Source: Desulfobacterales bacterium HSG17 (GTDB taxonomy: Bacteria; Desulfobacterota; Desulfobacteria; Desulfobacterales; Desulfococcaceae). Taken from it: a stretch of DNA of 11,526 nt. Under the pieces are notes generated by a model. The model did no database searches, was not told where the DNA came from, and saw only the letters and a program-made list of their open reading frames with translations. The position numbers and the translations under genes are program-made. The stretch is taken from NCBI GenBank assembly GCA_030377945.1, contig JAUCGD010000094.1, forward strand, positions 1-11,526, written 5' to 3'. Below, piece after piece: positions 1 through 7,262 of this stretch; position 1 is the first letter of the stretch; the number at the start of each line of letters is the position of its first letter.

Positions 1-54
1 GGGGGGGCGGGGTATATAATATAATGTTAAAAAAAAATTTTTTTTTTTTTTTAG
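1..54. other. Low-complexity sequence at window edge
   Basis: The first bases are a G-run, a TA-rich stretch, then a run of nine A followed directly by about fifteen T. I see no gene or convincing signal here. The A-run/T-run junction and the G-run look more like a poor-quality contig end than a natural terminator, because no GC-rich stem precedes the T-run. An in-frame stop (TAG, 52-54) inside it closes the reading frame of the HPt gene that follows. Confidence 0.5.
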
Positions 55-144
55 CCTTTTTGTGAATTTCTTTTTAAAATAGAAAGAGAGATTTATGATT
101 CAAGTGGGAATGGGGAAAAAAAAATAAAAAATAATAATGCGGTT

Positions 145-846
145 TTGGAGTCATCGCTTGAAAAAAATACCAATAATGAGCATTCGCAAATATTGGAAGA
201 TTTACCGGGTATTGATAAAAAATCCGGGTTAAAAAGGGTTGCAGGAAACCTTGGATTGTATAACAAACTGCTCAAGGAATTTTATGAGGATTATGCAGAA
301 ACAGGTAATTTTATAAAAAATTGGATTGAAAATAAGGATTTTGAACAGATTGGCAGACTGGCTCATACAATTAAAGGGCTTTCCGGCAATATGGGAGCAT
401 ATGAACTATCCAAAGCTGCAAGCAGACTGGAATCCGGTATTAAAGATATTGGAATAATAAATAATAGTTCTGATGAATATATAAAACTTATTGAAAAATT
501 TGAAAAATCATTAAACCAGGTATTGTTATCTGTAAAATGTATAAATACTAAGCCATCAGGTCAGTGTTTAAATAATTCAGATCCTTTTTTTAAAAATTTA
601 CCTGGCAGAATTATAGATTTTCAAGATGTAAAACTTATAGTAAAAAACCTGGAAAATCTTCTTGAACAGGGTGATTCCGAAGCATTGGACTCTGTTAAAA
701 AATTAGAATCAGCTTTTGAAGGAACTGCGATTATTGAAGATATAAACCACATTGCAGAACAGATCAATAATTTTGATTTTGATGATGCGATTAATACACT
801 TGCAAGCATTAGAATAACAATAGATCATATGGAATTAAAAGGATAA
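145..846 (+). CDS. HPt-domain protein, probable C-terminal part of a hybrid sensor histidine kinase
   Basis: Histidine phosphotransfer protein that would relay phosphate from a receiver domain to a response regulator in the cytoplasm. An LPGID motif with a following GLKRVAGN segment (residues 20-35) opens the domain. The phospho-accepting histidine is His74 in AHTIKGLSGNMGA, the canonical HxxKG signature. Residues about 150-233 form a second helical segment with the FDFDDA-type tail often found after HPt domains in large hybrid kinases. The LPGID opening is also typical of hybrid-kinase HPt domains that follow a receiver. The TTG at 145 has no Shine-Dalgarno sequence and the frame stays open upstream to base 55, so this start is probably not real. 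The kinase and receiver parts are missing, either beyond the window or lost at the low-complexity end. It could also be a stand-alone HPt protein. Domain call is firm; gene extent is not. Confidence 0.8.
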   Translation: MESSLEKNTNNEHSQILEDLPGIDKKSGLKRVAGNLGLYNKLLKEFYEDYAETGNFIKNWIENKDFEQIGRLAHTIKGLSGNMGAYELSKAASRLESGIKDIGIINNSSDEYIKLIEKFEKSLNQVLLSVKCINTKPSGQCLNNSDPFFKNLPGRIIDFQDVKLIVKNLENLLEQGDSEALDSVKKLESAFEGTAIIEDINHIAEQINNFDFDDAINTLASIRITIDHMELKG

Positions 847-848
847 AC

Positions 849-1058
849 ATGCACTCTATAACTCCTGAAGAACGCGCAGCATTCAAAATAGCTTCCGAAA
901 TATCGGATATTGCATTATCCAAGGGATTAAGAAGGAAAAATAAGCTGGCAATATTAGAAGCTCTCCGGGACACACTTAATGATGCAATTTCGGACCTGAA
1001 GCTGGAACTCCCGGAAAAATCTTTATCATTTAATGGAATTAAGCAGGGGAAGATGTGA
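849..1058 (+). CDS. Small hypothetical protein, 69 aa
   Basis: I do not recognise this protein. It starts with ATG two bases after the stop of the HPt gene, with AAAGGA about five bases upstream, so it is very likely co-transcribed and translationally coupled. The sequence is predicted mostly helical: an acidic opening (TPEERAAFKIASEISDIA), a basic patch (GLRRKNK), then an amphipathic helix (ILEALRDTLNDAISDLKLEL). There are no cysteines, no membrane segment and no signal peptide, so it should be cytoplasmic. Its position suggests an accessory to the phosphorelay upstream, but that is inference only. Good ribosome-binding site, tight coupling and protein-like composition make it a probable real gene. 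Confidence 0.6.
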   Translation: MHSITPEERAAFKIASEISDIALSKGLRRKNKLAILEALRDTLNDAISDLKLELPEKSLSFNGIKQGKM

Positions 1059-1109
1059 GATGATTATCTTTAAAATTGAGTTTAAATCCAATGAATTTAC
1101 ATTCGCCAT

Positions 1110-2444
1110 TTAAAACAACAAAGAGAAAACCGTGCGTACCCCAGGTTCGGAATTTACACGAATATTCCCCTCATGCAGCCGCATAATCTGCCGGGACAGG
1201 CTCAGCCCTATCCCAGAACCTTTTGACCGGGTTGTGAAAAACGGGATAAAAATCCTGGGCAGAACATCTTGTTTAATGCCATGTCCGTTATCCGCAACAT
1301 TTATAACTGCCCCTGTCTGGCCATCCATGACAGCAGTCAGTTCAATTCTCGGAGAATGAGTCTCTTTAACTGCCTCAACTGCGTTTGACATCAGGTTTAG
1401 CAATACCTGTTCAATTAAATCTGGATCAGCTTTAATATTAAGGTTATCCGGTTCAATGCTTGTTTTTAATTCAATGTTTTTTCTTTCCAGGCGGCTGTGA
1501 AACAGATTTTTAATCCTCTGAAATAAAAGATCAGCCGGGACAACCCGAAAATCCGGTTTGGGAAGCTGGGCAAACTGCCGATAGTTTTTAACAAACTGCA
1601 TGAGTCCCTGGCTGCGTTTTTCTATGGTCTGTATTGCCATGCGGATATCTTCAATATCTGCCTGGCTCATTTTATCCTCACTGCTCATGAGCATGTTTGC
1701 AGTTGCTGCCAAAGAGGAGATAGGAGTTATGGAATTCATGATCTCATGGCTTAATACCCTGATGAGATTTTTCCATGCATCCATTTCTTTTTCTTCCAGT
1801 TCCTTTTGAATATTCTGAAATGTCAAAACCCGGTATTCTTTCCTGTTTAAGCGAATATCTTTTGCATAAACAGCCAGTTGAAGGGGGGGTGTGCCATGAT
1901 TAAAACTAATATGCTTTCTCTCCCCTGTTTTCATATGAACTATCGAATCTGTAAACTCTTTATTAACAGACTCAAGCTGGCGCATATTATTAAGCGGGGA
2001 TATTTTCAGCATTTTCCTGGCAGCCTTGTTAATAAGATTGATTTTGCCTTCTGAGGTAAATGAAATCAGGCCCATACCGGTTTGATGGATTACAGCCTGG
2101 AGATATTGAAACTGCTGTTCTTTTTCCATGCGGTTTTTCTGGAATTTTTCTATAATTTGATTCAGGGCTTCACAGATTTCTTTAAAGGAAGAATCCTGAA
2201 CCCTGGTTTTTATCCGTTCTGAAAAATCGTCATATTGGATGGACAGGAAAGCCTGTGTTAGAAAAATATTGGTTTTGTTAATATAATTGAGCAGGGAAAT
2301 GGTTTGAACAACAGGAAGAAAAGCAATAAAAATCATTGTGAAGTATAATTGAGTCTTAAAGAAAAGATAGAAAAAAACGTATAGACTGGCAATTATGAGC
2401 AAAATGCGGATAATGCAGTTTATGCGGAAGCTTTTATAAATCAT
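1110..2444 (-). CDS. NtrY-like sensor histidine kinase with very short extracytoplasmic loop
   Basis: Membrane-bound sensor kinase that should phosphorylate the sigma-54 response regulator encoded just before it. Two hydrophobic helices (about 10-29 and 33-53) are separated by only a few residues, so there is no periplasmic sensor domain. A HAMP-like linker (60-105) and a PAS-like domain (about 110-210) follow. The catalytic core is complete: H box with His233 in VLSHEIMNSITPI, N box with Asn354 (LMSNAVEAV), G1 box DNGHGI (385-390), F box PFFTT (401-405) and G2 box GSGIGLSLS (409-417). The start overlaps the end of the regulator gene by 11 bases, with GGAGAA inside that gene as ribosome-binding site. 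It is the last gene of the ABC operon. No GC-rich terminator is visible between it and the convergent 69-aa gene 51 bases away. Two-helix kinases of this sort often read the state of a partner transporter; here that is an inference. Confidence 0.93.
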   Translation of the reverse strand: MIYKSFRINCIIRILLIIASLYVFFYLFFKTQLYFTMIFIAFLPVVQTISLLNYINKTNIFLTQAFLSIQYDDFSERIKTRVQDSSFKEICEALNQIIEKFQKNRMEKEQQFQYLQAVIHQTGMGLISFTSEGKINLINKAARKMLKISPLNNMRQLESVNKEFTDSIVHMKTGERKHISFNHGTPPLQLAVYAKDIRLNRKEYRVLTFQNIQKELEEKEMDAWKNLIRVLSHEIMNSITPISSLAATANMLMSSEDKMSQADIEDIRMAIQTIEKRSQGLMQFVKNYRQFAQLPKPDFRVVPADLLFQRIKNLFHSRLERKNIELKTSIEPDNLNIKADPDLIEQVLLNLMSNAVEAVKETHSPRIELTAVMDGQTGAVINVADNGHGIKQDVLPRIFIPFFTTRSKGSGIGLSLSRQIMRLHEGNIRVNSEPGVRTVFSLLF

Positions 2445-3804
2445 ATTTGTTCATTCTCCGGTAGAGTGCAGCCCTTGTCAGCCCAAGCTCGTCAGCAGCA
2501 TGGGTAATATTGCCTTTTTGTTTTATCAATATCTTTTTGATAATCACTTTTTCAACATGGTTAAGATTGTAGTTTTTAAACAAAGGCTCTTTTTTTTCCG
2601 TGTCAGGAAAAAGGAAATCATCAGGGCCAATCACTTTTTTTTCGCTCATAATAATTGCTCGTTCTAAGGTGTGCCGAAGTTCCCGTATATTACCGGGCCA
2701 GTGATAGGCTTTTAACTTGTTCATGGCAGATGCACTTACCCCGGTAACAGGTTTTTTATATTTTTTCCCGTATCTATTGACAAAATGCTCTGTTAGCAAA
2801 GGAATGTCATCTCCTCTTTTTCGCAAAGGCGGCAAATTTATTTCAACTGTATTTATCCTGTAAAGAAGATCCTGCCTGAATGTATTGTCTGCTGTCATAT
2901 CATATAAAGGTGCATTGGCAGCGCATAATAAGCGTATATCAATGGGACGGGCTCTGTTGGATCCTAACGGGATTATCTGGCGCTGCTCAATAGCGCGCAG
3001 CAGCTTTGCCTGGAGAGACATGGGCAGGTTGCTTATCTCGTCTAAGAAAAGAGTGCCGCCAGATGCAATCTCAAACCTGCCTGTACGATTTTGCTTTGCA
3101 TCTGTAAAAGCACCTTTTTCATGGCCGAAAAGCTCACTTTCAAAAAGAGTATCAGGAACAGCTCCCATGTCAACACTGATAAAAACCTGGTCTGCCCTGG
3201 TGGACTGGCGGTGCAAAGCCCTGGCTGCCAGTTCCTTTCCTGTGCCGTTTTCGCCTGTGATAAGAACATTAACATCGGTTTTGGCAACCTTTTCAATAAT
3301 ATTAAAGACCTGCTTCATTTCCTGGCTGGTTCCTATCATTTCATGAAATTGAGAATCCATATCTGCACAGAGCTGTTTTTGACAGGTCTGGAGTCGCTCA
3401 ACCGCTGTTTTGGATTTGCGCAGGTTTAAAGCTGTTGATGTGGTGGCAATAAGTCTCTCATTTTCCCAGGGTTTTAGTATAAAATCAGTAGCACCTTGTT
3501 TTATGGCCTGCACTGCTGTTTCAACATTTCCATATGCAGTAATCAGGATAACAACTGCCAGGGGATCTTTTCCAAGAATTTGTTTCAGCCAGAAAAATCC
3601 TTCTTTGCCGCTGGTGGCATCCTGTGTAAAATTCATGTCCAGGAGGATAACATCAAAAAAATCCTTTTCCATTAACGGCAGAATCTGTCGGGGATCATCC
3701 GATGTTTTAATAAAAGAAAAGTGCTGTTTAAGAAGAAGCCGTGCAGCTAAGAGCACATCTTTGTCATCATCAATTACCAATATATTTCCATTTGTTTTTG
3801 ACAT
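2434..3804 (-). CDS. NtrC-family sigma-54-dependent response regulator
   Basis: Cytoplasmic transcription activator acting on RNA polymerase with sigma-54. The order is receiver, AAA+ ATPase, DNA-binding domain, 456 aa in all, usual for the family. The receiver (about 7-125) has the acidic pocket at IDDD (11-14), the phospho-acceptor Asp56 in VILLDMN, Thr89 and Lys111. The AAA+ domain has Walker A GENGTGK (184-190), Walker B LFLDE (252-256) and the sigma-54 contact loop at 231-236, which reads GAFTDA rather than GAFTGA. A Fis-type helix-turn-helix (431-455, GNITHAADELGLTRAALYRR) ends the protein. It begins 9 bases after the permease stop codon and overlaps the kinase start by 11 bases, so the kinase is almost certainly its partner. 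Its own operon shows a sigma-70-like promoter and no -24/-12 element, so its targets probably lie elsewhere. Confidence 0.95.
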   Translation of the reverse strand: MSKTNGNILVIDDDKDVLLAARLLLKQHFSFIKTSDDPRQILPLMEKDFFDVILLDMNFTQDATSGKEGFFWLKQILGKDPLAVVILITAYGNVETAVQAIKQGATDFILKPWENERLIATTSTALNLRKSKTAVERLQTCQKQLCADMDSQFHEMIGTSQEMKQVFNIIEKVAKTDVNVLITGENGTGKELAARALHRQSTRADQVFISVDMGAVPDTLFESELFGHEKGAFTDAKQNRTGRFEIASGGTLFLDEISNLPMSLQAKLLRAIEQRQIIPLGSNRARPIDIRLLCAANAPLYDMTADNTFRQDLLYRINTVEINLPPLRKRGDDIPLLTEHFVNRYGKKYKKPVTGVSASAMNKLKAYHWPGNIRELRHTLERAIIMSEKKVIGPDDFLFPDTEKKEPLFKNYNLNHVEKVIIKKILIKQKGNITHAADELGLTRAALYRRMNKYDL

Positions 3805-3813
3805 GTTTTCAAC

Positions 3814-6495
3814 CTATTCATCTCTTAAAGCATCAGAAGGATTCATGGAAGCAGCCCGGAATGTCTGGATGCTTACAGCCGCAATAGTCAAAATCAGGGT
3901 CAGGAGTCCTGCACAAATAAAAACCAAAGGCCCCATTTTCAGGGGATAGGGATAAGTTATATTGAACAGGGTAAGCTGTGTAAATATATAGGAAATGGGC
4001 CATGCAATAATATTGGCTGTGACTGCAATACAGATAAAGTGGCTGATAAAATGGATTGCAATCTGAATGCGCGTTGCTCCCAATGCCTTGCGAATGCCTA
4101 TTTCCCTGGTTTTTCTCCAACTTTCATATTCTGCAAACCCGAAAAGACCAAGACCTGCAAGAAAAACCGAGATTATTGTGGAAAATTTCAGGATGATCTC
4201 CCAGTGATTATTGATTTCCCTGAACATTTTTTCAATTTCTTTATCTATAAAATCAGATTTAAAAATCAGATTCGGGAAAAATTTGTTAAATACCTTTTTA
4301 ATCTCTTTGACGGTATCTGCCTGATTTACTGGAATCAGTTTTACTGAGATATACGGGCGCTGCATTCCATAATAATGGTCTGATGTCAACATAACCAGGC
4401 TTTCTATTTTTTTGGACGGATATTGAAAATGAAAATCATCAACAACACCTGCAATCTGCCGGATATATTTTCCTCCATGATAAAGAGTTTTGCCTGATAT
4501 ATTATTAATGTTAAATGCCTTTTGAGCAGCATGGTTTATAATGCACAGATTTTTAACATTATTTTTGTTCCCATCTGAATTATAATCAGGCAGATTACCC
4601 CCCTGGACAACAGGTATGCCATAAACCCTGAAATAATCCGAATCAACCAGCATTACACGGGTCTGGACTTTTTTATCTGTTTTCGGACATGAAAAGGTTG
4701 ACCATTCCAGGCCCCCATACTGCCATGCAGCCTGGCTTGATGCACTGACATTATGAACCCCGGTTAGTGAAACCAGGGCATTTTTGAAATCCGGGTATGA
4801 TTTATTAAGATTCGGATCATCTGCTTTAAAGAAAATAATATTGTTCTTATCAAATCCCAGTGATTTATTTCGAAGAAACCGGGTTTCTCCTGATACAAGG
4901 AAAGAGAATATAAATATGCAGACAGATACCCCAAGCTGAAAAATCATCAATCTCTTGCGAAGGGTTATTGAGGCTGGCAGATTTTCTCCTTTCAGTGTTT
5001 CAACAGGCTGGAAAGATGAAAGGAAAAAAGCAGGGTACAGACCTGAAATCAGTCCCACAAGTACAGTAATACCGACCATTGCCAGCAAAAATCCCCAATT
5101 TCCTGCATAATCAATGACAAGGTTCCTGAAAACCATTTTGTTAAACCAGGGCAAAGACAGTTCAACAAGGGACAGAGAAAGTATAAGGGATAAAATGCTT
5201 AACAAAGTTGATTCTGTTAAAAACTGGAAAATAAGCTGGCCCTGGTCTGCCCCCATAATTTTTCTCAGACCTATTTCCCTGGCACGGTTTGCAGAGCGGG
5301 CAGTAGAAAGATTCATCACATTGATACATGAAACACAAAGAATGAGAAAACCCAGGAGAAAAAGGAGAACAAGCAGTAGAAAATTTCCTTTTTTTTCTTG
5401 CCTGGTGTATTGCCCCGGATTTGCAATATAGACACTTTTATTGGCAAAGTAGCTACCTTGAAAAGGTTCTGTGGTAAAGTGCCAGTTTTGAAAAATATTA
5501 TCTGCGTAGAAATCAGGCAGTTTTATCTTTGCAATAGATTTGTTAAAATCATTGGCTGTGATTGATACATAAACCGGCCTTTTCATAATAATGAGGTCTT
5601 TCAGCATCTGTTTGAACATTGACTCAGGTTGTTTTCTTTTTATACCTCCAAATTCTATAAAGATATATGTATATAAGGGCTGCCACTTTGGAAGGGATTT
5701 TTTTAGAGTATTAAAAGAGCCTGATGCAAGAAAATTGATCTGAATGGAAGAATTTTTGGGCACAGGTTCAAGAACACCGGTAACTGTAAAGAGAAAAGGT
5801 TCTGCATAGGAAACTTTTAAAGAGATTTTTTTGCCCAGGGGATCCTGGGAACCAAAATATTTTTCAGCCATCTCCTGGGTAAGCACAAGCGAATCTGGAT
5901 TTAACAGGGCTGTATCCGGGCTGCCTTTTTTTAAAGGAAAGTCAAACATTTTCAAAACCAAAGGATCTGTAAAATAAAAATTTTCCTCTTCATAGAAATT
6001 ATCCTTATACCTGACATATCCTGTCTGGGGAGACATTCTGACAACATTATTGAGAACAGGGTCAAGGTCAGGATATGTAAAAGGCTGGAGAACCGAATCC
6101 ACCAGCCTGTCTTCTTTCCGAATGGTCTCTTCTCCGGGTATAGCAGGATAGACAACAGGTTTTTGAGAGATTTTTGATTTTTGAAATAAGCTCGGGTTTT
6201 CTTTTTTAACCTGGGTTTCTTTAAATTTATTCATAAGCTCAGGCCCAAGGCTATAAACAACAGAAGAACGGTATTCTACTGACTTGTCTTTGGTTTTTCT
6301 TTCTCCTTTTATCAATACCCTGTAAATAAGTTCTCTTTTAGTGTGAAAACTGTCATAGGACAGCTCAAATTGAATATAGAGAAAAATAAGGAGCGCACAG
6401 GCCATGCCTAGAGCAAGACCTGCTATACTTATGATACTTGCAGTTTTATTACGCAGCAGGCTGCGAAATGCTGTAACAAGATAGTTTTTAAACAT
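3814..6495 (-). CDS. ABC transporter permease, MacB/FtsX type with two permease modules
   Basis: Inner-membrane permease of a MacB-like ABC exporter, fused so that one polypeptide carries two FtsX modules. With the start at 6495 it has 893 aa. An N-terminal helix (about 20-42) is followed by a large periplasmic domain (to about 370), three helices of the first FtsX module (about 371-393, 427-449, 468-492), a further helix (about 516-535), a second periplasmic domain (to about 765) and three last helices. The cytoplasmic coupling motifs are visible twice: REIGLRKIMGA (about 406-416) and REIGIRKALGATR (about 797-809). The open frame goes up to a TTG at 6519, but ATG at 6495 gives the family-typical beginning MFKNYL, has GTGGGG just upstream, and overlaps the ATPase stop by 8 bases (ATGTTTAA). 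ATG at 6498 is also possible. Known members of this fold export peptides, drugs or lipoproteins; the substrate here cannot be told. Confidence 0.92.
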   Translation of the reverse strand: MFKNYLVTAFRSLLRNKTASIISIAGLALGMACALLIFLYIQFELSYDSFHTKRELIYRVLIKGERKTKDKSVEYRSSVVYSLGPELMNKFKETQVKKENPSLFQKSKISQKPVVYPAIPGEETIRKEDRLVDSVLQPFTYPDLDPVLNNVVRMSPQTGYVRYKDNFYEEENFYFTDPLVLKMFDFPLKKGSPDTALLNPDSLVLTQEMAEKYFGSQDPLGKKISLKVSYAEPFLFTVTGVLEPVPKNSSIQINFLASGSFNTLKKSLPKWQPLYTYIFIEFGGIKRKQPESMFKQMLKDLIIMKRPVYVSITANDFNKSIAKIKLPDFYADNIFQNWHFTTEPFQGSYFANKSVYIANPGQYTRQEKKGNFLLLVLLFLLGFLILCVSCINVMNLSTARSANRAREIGLRKIMGADQGQLIFQFLTESTLLSILSLILSLSLVELSLPWFNKMVFRNLVIDYAGNWGFLLAMVGITVLVGLISGLYPAFFLSSFQPVETLKGENLPASITLRKRLMIFQLGVSVCIFIFSFLVSGETRFLRNKSLGFDKNNIIFFKADDPNLNKSYPDFKNALVSLTGVHNVSASSQAAWQYGGLEWSTFSCPKTDKKVQTRVMLVDSDYFRVYGIPVVQGGNLPDYNSDGNKNNVKNLCIINHAAQKAFNINNISGKTLYHGGKYIRQIAGVVDDFHFQYPSKKIESLVMLTSDHYYGMQRPYISVKLIPVNQADTVKEIKKVFNKFFPNLIFKSDFIDKEIEKMFREINNHWEIILKFSTIISVFLAGLGLFGFAEYESWRKTREIGIRKALGATRIQIAIHFISHFICIAVTANIIAWPISYIFTQLTLFNITYPYPLKMGPLVFICAGLLTLILTIAAVSIQTFRAASMNPSDALRDE

Positions 6496-7159
6496 CATGC
6501 CCCACAATCTGCCCGTCAAAAAGATGAATAACCCGGTCAGCCTGTTCCGCGCACTGGGGAGAATGTGTTACCATAACTATGGTTGTACCTTCCATGTGCA
6601 GCCTGGAGAGAATTTTCATGACTTCCTCCCCGTTGGCACTGTCTAAGTTTCCTGTTGGCTCGTCTGCAAGAATCAGCCTGGGTTTTGCAATAACAGCCCT
6701 GGCAAAAGCCACTCTCTGCTGCTGCCCCCCTGACAATTGCTGGGGAAAATGATTTCTGCGATGTGCAATATTCATTTTTTCCAGAATATCTGACACCTGT
6801 TTTTTACGTTCTTTTACAGGGATTTTCAGGTAAAGCAGGGGCAGTTCTATATTTTCAAAAACCTTCAGCTCATCTATAAGGTTAAAACTTTGAAATACAA
6901 ACCCGATATTTCCTTTTCTCAGGTTTGCCCGCTGTGTTTCCGAATAGTAAGTTACATCCTTGTCCATAAGACAATATTTCCCGCCCGAAGGTTTATCAAG
7001 CAGACCAAGCAGGTTTAAAAAGGTTGATTTTCCGCATCCTGAAGGCCCCATAACAGCTATAAATTCCCCTTTTTTGATTTCAACAGAGATATTGTTGATA
7101 GCATGGGTCTCAATATTTTCTAGTGTAAATATCTTTTTAAGATTTGATGTCCAGATCAT
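6488..7159 (-). CDS. ABC transporter ATP-binding protein, LolD/MacB-like
   Basis: ATPase subunit that powers the permease encoded next to it. All motifs are present in 223 aa, the usual length: Walker A GPSGCGKST (38-46), Q loop at Gln90 (FVFQSFNLI), signature LSGGQQQRVAFARA (142-155), Walker B LILADEPTGNLD (162-173) and the H-loop His199 (VTHS). The TGNLDS sequence after Walker B is characteristic of the MacB/LolD/FtsE group. The ATG at 7159 gives the family-typical opening; a GAAAG lies 6 bases upstream, and a stronger AGGG is further off. It is the first gene of a four-gene operon (ATPase, permease, regulator, kinase) and its end overlaps the permease start. A sigma-70-like promoter lies about 55-80 bases upstream. 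No membrane segment is seen, so it is cytoplasmic and docks on the permease. Confidence 0.95.
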   Translation of the reverse strand: MIWTSNLKKIFTLENIETHAINNISVEIKKGEFIAVMGPSGCGKSTFLNLLGLLDKPSGGKYCLMDKDVTYYSETQRANLRKGNIGFVFQSFNLIDELKVFENIELPLLYLKIPVKERKKQVSDILEKMNIAHRRNHFPQQLSGGQQQRVAFARAVIAKPRLILADEPTGNLDSANGEEVMKILSRLHMEGTTIVMVTHSPQCAEQADRVIHLFDGQIVGHDV

Positions 7160-7212
7160 GATTTACTTTCTGCCCTTTTGGTGACTTTTATCTGGAAATG
7201 ATTTATTATTTA

Positions 7213-7241
7213 ATCTTATCAGTTTATGTGTATTTTATCAA
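7213..7241 (-). promoter_or_regulatory. Sigma-70-like promoter of the ABC/two-component operon
   Basis: On the minus strand, TTGATA (7241-7236) and TAAGAT (7218-7213) are separated by exactly 17 bases. This matches the -35 consensus at 5 of 6 positions and the -10 consensus at 4 of 6. Transcription would start near 7206, leaving about 47 bases of leader before the ATPase start. No GG-N10-GC sigma-54 element is seen between 7160 and 7262. No hairpin terminator is seen either, so read-through from the redox operon upstream is possible. Confidence 0.5.
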
Positions 7242-7262
7242 GAGGCTGGAATTGAACTTATT

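Noticed and set aside
95..127. Short upstream frame with ATG at 95, suggesting a frameshift at the A-run before the HPt gene
   Set aside because: The HPt frame itself is already open back to base 55, so no frameshift is needed to extend it. The A-run makes sequencing error possible but unproven.
1059..1109. Possible terminator between the convergent genes
   Set aside because: Only a weak 4-base AATG/CATT dyad is present, with no GC-rich stem and no clear T-run.
1060..1113. 17-codon frame after the 69-aa gene (ATG at 1060, TAA at 1111)
   Set aside because: Too short, no ribosome-binding site, and it runs into the end of the convergent kinase gene.
2885..3949. Long plus-strand frames (153, 112 and 179 codons) opposite the response regulator and permease end
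   Set aside because: They are antisense shadows of conserved genes with complete motif sets. They have no ribosome-binding sites and no recognisable domain.
6496..6519. TTG start at 6519 for the permease (901 aa)
   Set aside because: TTG without a ribosome-binding site, deep inside the ATPase gene. ATG at 6495 gives the family-typical N terminus and a usual short overlap.
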